Counted from the first letter of the stretch, positions 6,855 to 15,982 are shown. The stretch is 47,628 nt of DNA from Candidatus Pseudolachnospira avium (GCA_904420025.1 CAJFTW010000014.1:1-47628), one strand, 5' to 3'. Notes: generated from the sequence alone by a model not told the origin. A program made the numbers and translations.

Positions 6855-8662
6855 AAGAAGTAAAATCCCCCAAAAAGCCTTTGATTTACTATTACGGAAT
6901 TGTACTGCTGGTATTGCTGCTGTTCAACCTGTTTGTATCACCCTTGCTGATGCAGCAGGAGGTGACGGAGGTAAACTACAATACCTTCATGCAGATGATT
7001 GAGGAAAAGAATATTGGCCAAGTACAGATTGAAGGTTCCCAGATAATTTTTACGGACAAGGATAATAGCACCATCTATGAGACCGTGGCCCTGAATGACC
7101 CGGACCTGACCCAGCGGCTGTACGAATCAGGGGCCCAGTTCGGTGGTGTGGAGGAACAGACTCTTTCACCGCTGCTAAGTATGCTTATTACAGTAGTGCT
7201 GCCTTTGGTGATTTTTATTGGTCTGGGCCAATATATGAGCAAAAAGCTGATGGAACAGATGGGCGGCAAAAACTCCATGGCCTTTGGAATGGGCAAGAGC
7301 AAGGCCAAGATCTACGTACCCTCCAGCGAAGGCATCCGGTTTGATGATGTGGCCGGGGAGGACGAAGCCAAGGAGAGCCTGGCGGAGATTGTGGATTATC
7401 TGCACAATCCCAAAAAGTACACGGATGTGGGTGCGTCCATGCCAAAAGGCGTGCTTCTGGTAGGCCCTCCCGGAACCGGCAAAACCATGCTGGCCAAGGC
7501 GGTGGCCGGTGAGGCTGGAGTACCCTTCTTCTCCATGTCTGGCTCCGAGTTTGTGGAAATGTTTGTGGGCATGGGCGCCTCCAAGGTCCGTGACCTGTTT
7601 CAGCAGGCCAAGGAAAAGGCACCGTGTATTGTGTTTATCGATGAGATTGATGCCATAGGCAAAAAGAGGGACGGCAATCTGGGCGGCAACGATGAGCGGG
7701 AGCAGACGCTGAATCAGCTGCTGACGGAAATGGACGGCTTTGAGGGCAACAACGGCGTCATTATCCTGGCGGCCACCAACCGGCCGGAATCCCTGGATCC
7801 TGCCCTGACACGTCCGGGAAGGTTTGACCGCCGGGTGCCGGTGGAGCTGCCGGATCTCCAGGGCCGGGAGGCTATCTTGAAGGTCCATGCCAAAAAGATC
7901 CGAACCTCCGATGATGTGGACTTCCACACCATTGCACGGATGGCCGCAGGCGCTTCCGGAGCCGAGCTGGCCAATATTATCAATGAGGCCGCCCTGCGGG
8001 CCGTCCGCTCCGGCCGTTCCGTGGTTACAGAGGCGGATCTGGAAGAGAGCGTGGAAGTGATTATCGCCGGCTACCAGAAAAAGAACGCAGTGCTCTCGGA
8101 TAAGGAGAAGCGGGTGGTGGCCTACCATGAGATCGGCCATGCCCTGGTGGCGGCCCTTCAGAGCCATTCCGCCCCGGTGCAGAAAATTACCATTATCCCC
8201 CGGACCTCTGGTGCCCTGGGCTATACCATGCAGGTGGAGCAGGGGGACAAATACCTGATGACCAAGGAGGAGATTGAAAACCGGATCGCCACCCTCACTG
8301 GCGGCCGGGCTGCCGAGGAAGTGGTGTTCCAGGAAATCACCACCGGCGCTTCCAATGACATTGAGCAGGCTACCAAGCTGGCCCGGGCCATGATTACCCG
8401 GTATGGCATGAGCGAAGAATTCGACATGGTGGCTATGGAGACGGTAAATAACCAGTATCTGGGCGGAGATACCTCCTTGAGCTGTTCGACGGAGACCCAG
8501 AAGGCCATTGACCGGAAAGTGGTGGAGCTGGTAAAGGCCCAGCACGCCAAAGCCCGGAAGATTCTGGAGGACAATCGCTCCAAGCTGGATGAGCTGGCAC
8601 AGTTCCTCTATGAGAAAGAAACCATTACCGGTGATGAATTTATGGAGATTTTAAATAAGTAA
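6851..8662 (+). CDS. ftsH: ATP-dependent zinc metalloprotease FtsH
   Basis: A 603-residue membrane-anchored AAA+ protease that extracts and degrades membrane and short-lived cytosolic proteins. Membrane segments lie near residues 10-32 and 106-126 with a small extracytoplasmic domain between. The AAA module shows Walker A GPPGTGKT (about 205-212), Walker [13 protein letters not shown], and the second region of homology with [10 protein letters not shown]. The zinc site is HEIGH (H426, E427, H430), where most homologues have HEAGH, and the third ligand Asp is in [12 protein letters not shown]. At 603 residues it is at the short end for the family, ending soon after the protease domain. It is coupled to the upstream gene by a 4-base overlap and followed by a DUF308 gene after 16 bases. 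Confidence 0.97.
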   Translation: MKEVKSPKKPLIYYYGIVLLVLLLFNLFVSPLLMQQEVTEVNYNTFMQMIEEKNIGQVQIEGSQIIFTDKDNSTIYETVALNDPDLTQRLYESGAQFGGVEEQTLSPLLSMLITVVLPLVIFIGLGQYMSKKLMEQMGGKNSMAFGMGKSKAKIYVPSSEGIRFDDVAGEDEAKESLAEIVDYLHNPKKYTDVGASMPKGVLLVGPPGTGKTMLAKAVAGEAGVPFFSMSGSEFVEMFVGMGASKVRDLFQQAKEKAPCIVFIDEIDAIGKKRDGNLGGNDEREQTLNQLLTEMDGFEGNNGVIILAATNRPESLDPALTRPGRFDRRVPVELPDLQGREAILKVHAKKIRTSDDVDFHTIARMAAGASGAELANIINEAALRAVRSGRSVVTEADLEESVEVIIAGYQKKNAVLSDKEKRVVAYHEIGHALVAALQSHSAPVQKITIIPRTSGALGYTMQVEQGDKYLMTKEEIENRIATLTGGRAAEEVVFQEITTGASNDIEQATKLARAMITRYGMSEEFDMVAMETVNNQYLGGDTSLSCSTETQKAIDRKVVELVKAQHAKARKILEDNRSKLDELAQFLYEKETITGDEFMEILNK

Positions 8663-8678
8663 GGAGGGAACTGCAGCC

Positions 8679-9221
8679 ATGAAAAGACGTTCCGGATTGG
8701 GTTGGATCGGATTGCTTGTTGGGATTTTGTTGGTGGCGCTGGGCATTTTTACCTTTATCCGCCCGGGCGCGGCTTTAACAGGGCTCGTGTTTTTATATGG
8801 CTCCCTGGCTGTCTGTACCGGAATTGGTGATTTGATATTTTATGTTAAAACAGAGCGGCACACGGGATTTGGGCCCACGATTTCCCTCGTCTCTGGTATC
8901 CTGAGCCTGTTGGCCGGCCTGATGCTGCTGCTGCATCCCGGAGCCGGGCGGTGGGCTATGAGCCTGCTGTTCCCTCTCTGGTTTATTGCCCACTGTATCT
9001 CCCAATTTTCACATCTTCCTATGATACGGATGGTAGCGGGGAATGCCTACTATTACATTTCCTTGATTTTGAACATACTGGGGCTGGTTTTGGGCTTTAT
9101 CCTGCTGCTGTCCCCTGCGGCGGCCCTATTCTCCCTGAATCTGATTATTGGCTTCTATCTGATCATTTTGGGGCTGGACACTATTATACTGGCCTTCAGC
9201 CATCTGGGAGATCGGTGGTAA
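8679..9221 (+). CDS. DUF308/HdeD-type membrane protein
   Basis: A 180-residue protein made of about six hydrophobic helices in three pairs, each with the small-residue pattern G(I/L)LLxxLGIFxxxxPGAAL seen in HdeD/DUF308 proteins. It starts near MKRRSGLGWIGLLVGI, with AAGGAGGGA about 10 bases before ATG. It is the last gene of the ftsH operon. HdeD proteins are linked to acid or envelope stress in enterobacteria; in Clostridia the function is not established, though location beside ftsH fits membrane-quality control. Confidence 0.88.
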   Translation: MKRRSGLGWIGLLVGILLVALGIFTFIRPGAALTGLVFLYGSLAVCTGIGDLIFYVKTERHTGFGPTISLVSGILSLLAGLMLLLHPGAGRWAMSLLFPLWFIAHCISQFSHLPMIRMVAGNAYYYISLILNILGLVLGFILLLSPAAALFSLNLIIGFYLIILGLDTIILAFSHLGDRW

Positions 9222-9234
9222 AAAGGGCTCTTTT

Positions 9235-9272
9235 CAAAAAGTCCCCCTTTCTTCGGAGAGAGGGGCTTTTTT
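9235..9272 (+). terminator. rho-independent terminator of the ftsH operon
   Basis: AAAAAG-CCCCCTTTC pairs with GAGAGAGGGG-CTTTTT around a TTCG loop and ends in six T. Confidence 0.85.
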
Positions 9273-9295
9273 GCGGCGGAGGGCGGGATTGGGTA

Positions 9296-9326
9296 TTGAC
9301 TTAAAGTACGCTTGAAGGCGTATAAT
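9296..9326 (+). promoter_or_regulatory. MerR-type promoter: TTGACT, 19-bp spacer, TATAAT
   Basis: TTGACT (9296-9301) and a perfect TATAAT (9321-9326) are separated by 19 bases, too long for normal use but standard for MerR-activated promoters. The spacer region holds a dyad CTTAAAGT-AC-GCTTGAAG (9300-9317), of the CTTxAAG type seen for MerR regulators of aldehyde and quinone stress. No merR gene is in the window. Confidence 0.7.
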
Positions 9327-9395
9327 GAACAGCAGACGGAAGGGGGGCTGTTCCCGTATTCCGGTACAAAATTATTTCAAAAAGGAGAAAAACCG

Positions 9396-10529
9396 ATGAT
9401 TTACAAATCGTTCCAGAATCAGAAGCTTTCCGCCCTGGGGCTGGGCACCATGCGCCTACCGGTGCTGGAGGGGGATGACGCCCGGGTAGATGAGGCACAG
9501 GCAGAGCAGATGTTTGACTATGCCATGGCCCAGGGGGTTAACTACTATGATACTGCCTGGGGGTACCACGGGGGCAATTCGGAGCTGGTGACCGGCAGAT
9601 GCCTGGCCAAGTATCCCCGGGAAAGCTTTTACTTGGCGGACAAGTTCCCCGGCTATGACCTTTCCAACATGGACAAGGTGGAGCAGATTTTTGAGGAACA
9701 GCTGAAGAAATGCCAGGTAGGGTATTTTGACTTTTACCTGTTCCACAACGTCTGTGAGATGAACATAGACGCCTACCTGGATCCCAAGTATGGTATCCAT
9801 GACTATCTGATGAAGCAAAAGCAGAATGGCCGCATCCGGCATCTGGGCTTCTCCGCCCACGGCAGCGTGGCGGTGATGAAGCGGTTCCTGGAGGCCTACG
9901 GCAAGGACATGGAATTCTGCCAGATCCAGCTGAACTATCTGGACTGGGAATTCCAGGATGCCAAGGGCAAGGTGGAGCTGCTGCAGGAGTACGGGATCCC
10001 GGTGTGGGTTATGGAGCCGCTCCGGGGCGGGCGGCTGGCCAGCCTGAGCGAGGAGGAGCAGACTGTGCTGAAAAAGCTGCGCCCGGAGGAGGAGATCCCC
10101 GCCTGGGCCTTCCGGTTCCTCCAGTCCATCCCCAGCGTGACCGTGGTCCTCTCCGGCATGTCCAACATGGAACAGACCAAGGCCAACATCCACACCTTTG
10201 AGGAGGAGAAGCCGCTGAATGAGGAGGAAATGAAGGGTCTGCTGAACCTGGCCGGGGAGATGACCCAAAAGACCTCCCTGCCCTGTACGGCCTGCCATTA
10301 CTGCGTCAGCCATTGCCCTCAGGGGCTGGATATCCCGGGGCTGCTGGCCCTGTACAATGAGCACTGCTTCACCGGCGGCGGCTTCATTGCCCCCATGGCC
10401 CTGCAGGCGGTGCCGGAGGCGAAGCAGCCCAGCGCTTGCCTTGGCTGCCGCAGCTGTGAGGCTGTATGTCCTCAGCAGATCAAGATTTCGGAAGCCATGG
10501 CGGACTTTGCGGAGAAGCTGAAGGGCTGA
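9396..10529 (+). CDS. aldo/keto reductase with C-terminal two-cluster ferredoxin domain
   Basis: A 377-residue protein. Residues 1-280 are an aldo/keto reductase barrel with the catalytic set visible as D and Y in YDTAWGYHG, K in LADKFP and H in FYLFHN. The C-terminus carries two 4Fe-4S binding motifs, CTACHYCVSHCP and CLGCRSCEAVCP. This fusion type is widespread in anaerobes and is presumed to pass electrons between NAD(P)H chemistry and iron-sulfur carriers; substrates are unknown. The ATG at 9396 follows AAAAAGGAG; the longer open frame from 9312 starts inside the promoter. It stands alone behind a MerR-type promoter, suggesting induction by electrophiles or redox stress. Confidence 0.93.
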   Translation: MIYKSFQNQKLSALGLGTMRLPVLEGDDARVDEAQAEQMFDYAMAQGVNYYDTAWGYHGGNSELVTGRCLAKYPRESFYLADKFPGYDLSNMDKVEQIFEEQLKKCQVGYFDFYLFHNVCEMNIDAYLDPKYGIHDYLMKQKQNGRIRHLGFSAHGSVAVMKRFLEAYGKDMEFCQIQLNYLDWEFQDAKGKVELLQEYGIPVWVMEPLRGGRLASLSEEEQTVLKKLRPEEEIPAWAFRFLQSIPSVTVVLSGMSNMEQTKANIHTFEEEKPLNEEEMKGLLNLAGEMTQKTSLPCTACHYCVSHCPQGLDIPGLLALYNEHCFTGGGFIAPMALQAVPEAKQPSACLGCRSCEAVCPQQIKISEAMADFAEKLKG

Positions 10530-10607
10530 GAACCGTATAAAATGCCGCCCCGTATGCTGCTCCCACCGCGAGTCCGCTGTTTATAAAAATTCAAAAATTT
10601 TTCTTAA

Positions 10608-10670
10608 TACCCCTTGCAAATACCTGCAGGGGGTATTATAATGGGTAGCGTAGATACCAGTGGGGGGTAT
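10608..10670 (+). promoter_or_regulatory. csoR-copA promoter with two CsoR operators
   Basis: TTGCAA (10614-10619), 17 bases, TATAAT (10637-10642). Two 17-bp sites of the form ATACC-N4-GGGGGTAT or close to it lie at 10620-10636, filling the spacer, and at 10654-10670, just downstream of the start of transcription. TACCCC at 10608 is an extra half site. The GC-tract flanked by ATA/TAT is the known CsoR-family operator type, so copper-free CsoR should block the promoter. Confidence 0.85.
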
Positions 10671-10688
10671 TTGAAACGGAGAGTTGCC

Positions 10689-11063
10689 ATGGAAAAAGAC
10701 AAAATGATACCGGAACAGGAAACTGCACAGAATAGCATTGCCGGAGAATGTGGACCGGCAGATGGAGGAGCAGCGTGCTGCTGCCACCATAAGAATACGC
10801 CCCGGGATCCTAAGGAGCTGCGCCAGCTGCAGAACCGGCTGAAGCGGATGATGGGCCAGCTGGGAGGCATCAGTAAAATGCTGGAGGACAACCGCTACTG
10901 CGGGGATATCCTGATCCAGGTGGCGGCGGTGGAAAGCGCCCTCCAGGCCTTTGGCTACCTGGTGCTCCAGGACCATCTGGAGACCTGCGTGGTGGAGGAG
11001 ATCCAGAAGGGGAACACCCAGGTGGTGGATGAAGCGCTGGAGCTGATCAAGAAGTTGAAATAG
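10689..11063 (+). CDS. csoR: copper-sensing repressor CsoR
   Basis: A 124-residue all-helical repressor of the CsoR/RcnR family. The Cu(I) ligand set Cys-His-Cys is visible as NRYCGDIL, then LQDHLETCV (His and Cys four apart). The N-terminus, before the conserved RLKRMMGQLGGI, has a 40-residue extension rich in Cys and His (AACCCHHK), which is longer than usual and may bind metal. The ATG at 10689 follows ACGGAG by seven bases; the open frame from 10614 begins inside the promoter. It is cotranscribed with copA 22 bases downstream and controlled by its own operators. Confidence 0.93.
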   Translation: MEKDKMIPEQETAQNSIAGECGPADGGAACCCHHKNTPRDPKELRQLQNRLKRMMGQLGGISKMLEDNRYCGDILIQVAAVESALQAFGYLVLQDHLETCVVEEIQKGNTQVVDEALELIKKLK

Positions 11064-11085
11064 ATAAAAGAAAGGGGGAATTGCG

Positions 11086-13707
11086 GTGAAAACCGAGAAA
11101 TATCAGGTGACGGGCATGACCTGCGCGGCCTGCCAGGCCAATGTGACCCGCTGCGTGCAGAAGCTGCCGGGGGTGGAGGATGTGAACGTCAGCCTGCTGG
11201 CCAATCAGATGACCGTTTCTTATGATGAGAATCAGGTGAACCCGGAGACCATCGTCCAGGCGGTGGAGCATATTGGCTACGGTGCCTCTTCCTTGGAAGC
11301 GGTTCAGGCTCAGGAAAAGGGCGGCGGCTTCCGCAGTGAGTGGCAGAGCCGCCAAGCCCAGGCGGAGGAGAATCAGCAGGGGATGAAGCGCCGGCTGATC
11401 ACCTCCATTGCCCTGCTGGTCCCGCTGATGTACATTGCCATGGGCAGCATGGTCGGCCTGCCGGTGCCGGGGGTTTTGGTGGGAATGGAAAACTCCCTGG
11501 TGTCCGCCCTGGCCCAGCTGGTGCTGACGGTGCCCATCCTCTTTATCAACCGCCACTTTTACCAGAACGGCCTGAAGGCCCTGGCCCACCGGGCCCCAAA
11601 CATGGATTCTCTGGTGGCCATCGGCTCCGGCGCATCCCTGGTCTACGGGCTCTTTGCCATGTTCCGGATGGCCTACGGCTTTGGCCACGGGGATATGGCG
11701 GTGGTCCACGAGTACGCACACTCCCTGTACTTTGAGTCCTCGGCTATGATCCTGACCTTGGTCACCGTGGGCAAGTACCTGGAGGCCCGGTCCAAGGCCA
11801 AAACCTCGGATGCCCTGGGTAAGCTGGTGGACCTGGCGCCCAAGACGGCAGTGGTTATCCGGAACGGCGCGGAGGTAACCATCCCCGCCGAGCAGGTGGT
11901 GGCCGGGGACGTGGTGGTCATCCGCCCGGGAGAGGGAATCCCGGTGGACGGGGAGGTGCTGGAGGGCCACGGCTACGTGGACCAGGCGGCCATTACGGGG
12001 GAGAGCATTCCGGTAGAAAAGCAGCCGGGGGATACGGTGATCTCCGCCACCATCAACAAGAACGGCACCTTCCGTTTCCGGGCCTCCAAGGTGGGGGAGG
12101 ACACCACCTTGTCCCAGATCATCCGGCTGGTGGATGAGGCCAGCAACTCCAAGGCCCCCATTGCCCGGCTGGCGGATAAGGTCAGCGGCGTCTTTGTGCC
12201 GGTGGTGATCTGCATTGCCCTGGCCACGGCGGCGGTGTGGCTGCTGGCGGGCCAGACCTTTGAGTTTGCCCTGTCCAACGCCATTGCGGTGCTGGTGATC
12301 TCCTGCCCCTGTGCCCTGGGGCTGGCGACGCCGGTGGCCATTATGGTGGGGACCGGCAAGGCGGCAGAGATGGGGATTCTCATCAAGTCCGCCGAGAGCC
12401 TGGAAAACCTCCACAACGTGGACACCATTGTGCTGGATAAGACTGGAACCATCACCTCCGGCCGCCCTTCGGTGACAGACGTGGTGGTGCTGGACGGTTC
12501 CCTGTCGGAGGCTGCCTTCCTGACGGAAGCAGCGGCGGTGGAGGCCGGCAGCGAGCACCCGCTGGCCCTGGCAGTGGTGGAAAAAGCCAAGGCAGAGAAG
12601 CTGGAGCTCCCTCAGGCACAGGCCTTTGAGGCGGCAGCAGGCCGGGGCGTACGGGCCACCGTGGGAGGCCGTTCGTACCTGGCTGGAAATCTGGCTTATA
12701 TGGAAGAAAATCAGCTGCTGGACCAGGAGACGGCCGGAATGGCCCGGGAGCAGGTGGAGCGGCTGGCAGGGGAGGGCAAGACGCCGCTGCTTTTTGCCCG
12801 GGACGGCAGGCTGATGGGCATTATTGCCGTGGCGGACACCATCCGGGAGTCCAGCCGGGCGGCTATCCAGCGGTTTGGTGAGATGGGCCTCCATGTGGTC
12901 ATGCTCACCGGGGACAACCGGGTGACCGCCGAAGCCATCCGGAAAGAGCTGGGCATTGAAAAGGCCATCTCGGATGTGCTGCCCACGGAGAAGGAGGCTA
13001 ACATCCGGGCCCTCCAGGAGCAGGGCCACAAAGTGGCTATGGTGGGGGACGGCATCAACGACGCCCCAGCCCTGACCCGGGCGGATATTGGCATTGCCAT
13101 CGGCGCTGGAACGGATATTGCCATTGAGTCGGCGGACGTGGTGCTGATGAAGGATTCCCTGGGGGATGTGGCAAACGCCATTGAGCTGAGCCGGGCCGTA
13201 GTCCGGAACATTCATATGAACCTGTTCTGGGCCTTTTTCTACAATGTGCTGGGCATTCCCCTGGCCGCCGGTGTCCTGTACCCGGCATTCCAGATCCGGC
13301 TGAGCCCTATGATCGGCTCCGCCGCCATGAGCCTGAGCTCCGTTTGTGTGGTGACCAACGCCCTGCGGCTGCGCTTCTTTAAAGCGAAAGGCAAGCCGGA
13401 GGCTTTGGATAGAAAAGAGGAACCTGTAGGTACAGCCAACACAGGGGACGCCGGGGAGAATCCGGCGGAACCGGAAGAAAGTGAGGAGACCATGAAGAAA
13501 GTACTGAAAGTAGACGGAATGATGTGCCAGCACTGCCAGGCCCATGTGCAGAAGGCTCTGGCAGCCGTGGACGGCGTCAGCGAAGCGGTGGTGGACCTGG
13601 AGAAGAAGGAGGCAACCGTAACCCTGTCCAAGGACGTGGCAGACCAGGTGCTGATGGACGCAGTGACTGAGGCGGGGTATACGCCGGTGAGCTGCGCGGC
13701 GGTGTAA
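11086..13707 (+). CDS. copA: Cu(I)-exporting P1B-type ATPase with a CopZ-like C-terminal domain
   Basis: An 873-residue copper pump, starting at GTG after AAAGGGGG. An N-terminal HMA domain has GMTCAAC (C13, C16). Eight membrane helices follow, with the ion-binding CPC at 407-409, the phosphorylated Asp in DKTGT at 451, the SEHPLA nucleotide-site motif and GDGINDAPAL. After the last helix comes an acidic linker and a second full HMA domain at about 803-873 with MMCQHC (C814, C817). A C-terminal HMA is unusual for this family. An in-frame ATG at 13492 preceded by GAGGAG could allow a separate 71-residue CopZ-like chaperone to be made, although only three bases separate them. It exports copper from the cytosol under CsoR control. 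Confidence 0.96.
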   Translation: MKTEKYQVTGMTCAACQANVTRCVQKLPGVEDVNVSLLANQMTVSYDENQVNPETIVQAVEHIGYGASSLEAVQAQEKGGGFRSEWQSRQAQAEENQQGMKRRLITSIALLVPLMYIAMGSMVGLPVPGVLVGMENSLVSALAQLVLTVPILFINRHFYQNGLKALAHRAPNMDSLVAIGSGASLVYGLFAMFRMAYGFGHGDMAVVHEYAHSLYFESSAMILTLVTVGKYLEARSKAKTSDALGKLVDLAPKTAVVIRNGAEVTIPAEQVVAGDVVVIRPGEGIPVDGEVLEGHGYVDQAAITGESIPVEKQPGDTVISATINKNGTFRFRASKVGEDTTLSQIIRLVDEASNSKAPIARLADKVSGVFVPVVICIALATAAVWLLAGQTFEFALSNAIAVLVISCPCALGLATPVAIMVGTGKAAEMGILIKSAESLENLHNVDTIVLDKTGTITSGRPSVTDVVVLDGSLSEAAFLTEAAAVEAGSEHPLALAVVEKAKAEKLELPQAQAFEAAAGRGVRATVGGRSYLAGNLAYMEENQLLDQETAGMAREQVERLAGEGKTPLLFARDGRLMGIIAVADTIRESSRAAIQRFGEMGLHVVMLTGDNRVTAEAIRKELGIEKAISDVLPTEKEANIRALQEQGHKVAMVGDGINDAPALTRADIGIAIGAGTDIAIESADVVLMKDSLGDVANAIELSRAVVRNIHMNLFWAFFYNVLGIPLAAGVLYPAFQIRLSPMIGSAAMSLSSVCVVTNALRLRFFKAKGKPEALDRKEEPVGTANTGDAGENPAEPEESEETMKKVLKVDGMMCQHCQAHVQKALAAVDGVSEAVVDLEKKEATVTLSKDVADQVLMDAVTEAGYTPVSCAAV

Positions 13708-13738
13708 GAAGGCGTAAAAGAGGATTATTGAGTAGTCT

Positions 13739-13770
13739 GGGGACGGCATGGCGCCGTCCCCGTTTCCATT
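13739..13770 (+). terminator. probable terminator after copA
   Basis: GGGGACGGC (13739-13747) pairs with GCCGTCCCC (13753-13761) around a 5-base loop; the following GTTTCCATTT is only moderately T-rich. Confidence 0.6.
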
Positions 13771-13792
13771 TACGATGTTCCCTTCCCCAATC

Positions 13793-14671
13793 CTACAGGA
13801 TGGTTCTAGCTTTGTAATATTCCCGCACGCTTTCGATAAACTGAATAATCTGTGTATTCTCATGGTTGGCGCGGACAATGAATCCCATATCCCGCCAGAG
13901 CGTTTTGTGGTTAAGGGGGACAATGGCAAATTGGCTGTCACCCCAGTCCATATAGTCAAAGCTAGCGCACAGCTGGATCCGGTCCGTGGTGAGCAGGGAG
14001 TTTGTAAGTACGCCAATGTCCTGGGATTCAAATTCAAAATTGGGGTAAAAGCCTTCGCTGATGCAGGCGTCAATCAAATTCAGCATAATTTGGGTGAAGG
14101 GAGGGCTGATATTCTGCGGGACTTCCCGAATATCCTGCAAGGTAAGAAGCTCCTTTTGGGCCAGCGGGTGATTTTTATTCATCATGAACATCAGGGGCTC
14201 GCTGATGATACGGAAATACCGAAGGCCGCTGAGATCTGCCGGCAGATTGCACAGGGCCAGATCTGCTTTCCCTGCTCGCACCTGCTCCAGGCAAATGTCC
14301 AGCCCCTGGGCCACAGAAATGGTCAGGTTATATTTTACGCTCAGCTCCTTGGGGACTGCGTATTGAAATACAGGATGCTCGTAGATCACGGTCAGGTGGG
14401 AACGGTTCTTTTCAATCAGCCGGTCAATCATTCCCATGCAGCTGTCATAATACTGGATCAGCGACAGGGAAATACTGAACAGCTTGCTGCCAAAGCTGGT
14501 CAGCTGCAGGCCATTTTGTGTCTGTATAAACAGCTCGTCACAGACCTCCGCTTGCAGCAGCCTCATGGCTTTGCTTAGGGCCTGTTGGGTCATAAAGAGT
14601 TCTGCTGCCGCCTTTGTCATATTCCGATGCTTTGCTACACAGACGAACTGCTTTAACTGATGGATGTTCAT
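13793..14671 (-). CDS. LysR-family transcriptional regulator
   Basis: A 292-residue regulator. The N-terminal winged helix is plain: MNIHQLKQFVCVAKHRNMT, then KAAAELFMTQQALSKAMRLL, the usual LysR layout. The remaining 200 residues form the substrate-binding-like effector domain with no ligand signature I recognise. The ATG at 14671 follows GAGGAGGGG. It is transcribed away from the UroD/MFS/CobW cluster, the standard arrangement for a LysR protein that activates its divergent neighbour, so it probably senses the substrate or product of that pathway. Confidence 0.9.
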   Translation of the reverse strand: MNIHQLKQFVCVAKHRNMTKAAAELFMTQQALSKAMRLLQAEVCDELFIQTQNGLQLTSFGSKLFSISLSLIQYYDSCMGMIDRLIEKNRSHLTVIYEHPVFQYAVPKELSVKYNLTISVAQGLDICLEQVRAGKADLALCNLPADLSGLRYFRIISEPLMFMMNKNHPLAQKELLTLQDIREVPQNISPPFTQIMLNLIDACISEGFYPNFEFESQDIGVLTNSLLTTDRIQLCASFDYMDWGDSQFAIVPLNHKTLWRDMGFIVRANHENTQIIQFIESVREYYKARTIL

Positions 14672-14686
14672 AAAGCCCCTCCTCAG

Positions 14687-14718
14687 CGGAATTGCGGCAG
14701 TTGATTGTGGCAATTCCG
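14687..14718. promoter_or_regulatory. candidate LysR operator
   Basis: Perfect 9-bp inverted repeat CGGAATTGC / GCAATTCCG with a 14-base spacer, 16 bases upstream of the LysR start codon in the divergent gap. Such a dyad is typical of LysR autoregulation. A weaker dyad TATTC/GAATA lies near 14774-14788. Confidence 0.6.
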
Positions 14719-14838
14719 TAGATTCGCTGATAGTGTACCATGGATTGCTTAAAGTTTCAATAATAATCCGTTGTATTCAATTGGAATAAGAAAGTTGTGC
14801 CCCACAACAGTGAGTTTTCACAGTGAATTCCAACCTGT

Positions 14839-14867
14839 TTGCCACGCTTGCGTTTATATAGTATGGT
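14839..14867 (+). promoter_or_regulatory. probable promoter of the UroD-MFS-CobW cluster
   Basis: TTGCCA (14839-14844), 17 bases, TATGGT (14862-14867), about 70 bases before the first gene. Both boxes are imperfect, consistent with activator dependence. Confidence 0.45.
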
Positions 14868-14938
14868 AAATTCATAGGCGTGGTGAGATGCGTCATGTAA
14901 GAATATGGAAGCTATGGGAAAAGGAGGAGATGAGATTT

Positions 14939-15982
14939 ATGGCAAAAATCACACCGAAGGATAACTTTTTGAAAATCGTGCGCGGCGGGCATCCGGAGTA
15001 TGTCCCTTATTTTACCATGATGGGGGAGGGCTATCTGGGTGAGGTGGCGGATGTGATATTGAATCCAGGGGTGTTCGGTGAAACCCACATGATGGACGGC
15101 GGCCATGACATGTGGGGAGTGCCCTATAAGGCCACCGAGGGCACCGCCAACGCCACCATGCCCGATACCAGGGTCACCATCCTCCCGGACATTGAGGATT
15201 GGAGGAAGGTAGTCCGGTATCCCCAGGTTCCCAAGCCGGAGGAGATTGACTGGGAGAAGCAGTATCAGAAGGACTTGCGGGATTTCCATGTGGACCGCAC
15301 CCAGTCCGCCGTCAAAACCACCCCATCCTTCTCGCCCTTCCAGCAGCTGATCAATATGATGGGGTTCACAGAGGGGCTGATGGCCCTCTACACAGATCCG
15401 GAGGAGGTTTCCAGTATGCTTCACTATATGGTAGACTTCCTGGAGCCCTATTTTAACAAGTACATTGATGTCTATAAGCCGGATCTCTGGTATCTGGTAG
15501 ACGATTCCTGCGCCAAGGAGGCCCCTTTTTTCTCCCCGGAAACCTACCGGCAGATCTTTAAGCCCATCTATGAGCGGCTGGCAAAACCGGCCAACGACCG
15601 GGAAATCCCCATTATCTTCCATATCTGCGGACGGTTTGAACCGTTCCTGGATGACATGATGGATTTTGGAGTGACGATTGTGGAGCCCACCCAGGAGACC
15701 AATGATATTCTGGCAATGAAGGAGAAGTACAAAGGCCGCCTGGGAATTATCGGCGGCTGGGACTGGGGCAACCGGATCCCCCCCAACTATCCGGAGTATG
15801 ACGAGGAGGCATTGCGCCAGGGGGTCCGCGACACCATAGACAAATATGCCCCCGGCGGCGGCTACGGCTTCTTCAGCTGGCCCATCAGCTATGATAATGA
15901 CCCGGTCCTCCCGGAGATCAAGCGGATTATCCGGGATGAGGCACACTGGTATGGCCGCAAGGTTTATGGTTATAAAGACTGA
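14939..15982 (+). CDS. UroD-family protein, probable corrinoid or O-demethylation-type methyltransferase
   Basis: A 347-residue protein of the uroporphyrinogen decarboxylase fold, but with the features of its methyltransferase branch (MtaA/CmuA-like): the zinc-type motif FHICG at H228-C230-G231 and a C-terminal APGGGYGFF. The haem-pathway signatures for true HemE are not seen and no haem genes are nearby. The ATG at 14939 is about 10 bases from AAGGAGG; an ATG at 14930 is too close to it. It heads a cluster with an MFS carrier and a CobW-type GTPase, divergent from a LysR regulator, so it may transfer a methyl group from an imported compound. No corrinoid protein is in the window, so the methyl acceptor is unknown. 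Confidence 0.85.
   Translation: MAKITPKDNFLKIVRGGHPEYVPYFTMMGEGYLGEVADVILNPGVFGETHMMDGGHDMWGVPYKATEGTANATMPDTRVTILPDIEDWRKVVRYPQVPKPEEIDWEKQYQKDLRDFHVDRTQSAVKTTPSFSPFQQLINMMGFTEGLMALYTDPEEVSSMLHYMVDFLEPYFNKYIDVYKPDLWYLVDDSCAKEAPFFSPETYRQIFKPIYERLAKPANDREIPIIFHICGRFEPFLDDMMDFGVTIVEPTQETNDILAMKEKYKGRLGIIGGWDWGNRIPPNYPEYDEEALRQGVRDTIDKYAPGGGYGFFSWPISYDNDPVLPEIKRIIRDEAHWYGRKVYGYKD

Noticed and set aside
11047-14073. 1008-codon open frame on the minus strand opposite csoR-copA
   Set aside because: It mirrors copA codon structure in GC-rich sequence, has no ribosome site and no recognisable protein motif, while copA has every family signature.
14939-15982. True uroporphyrinogen decarboxylase HemE of haem synthesis
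   Set aside because: The HxCG zinc motif and the gene neighbours fit the methyltransferase branch, and no other haem gene is present.
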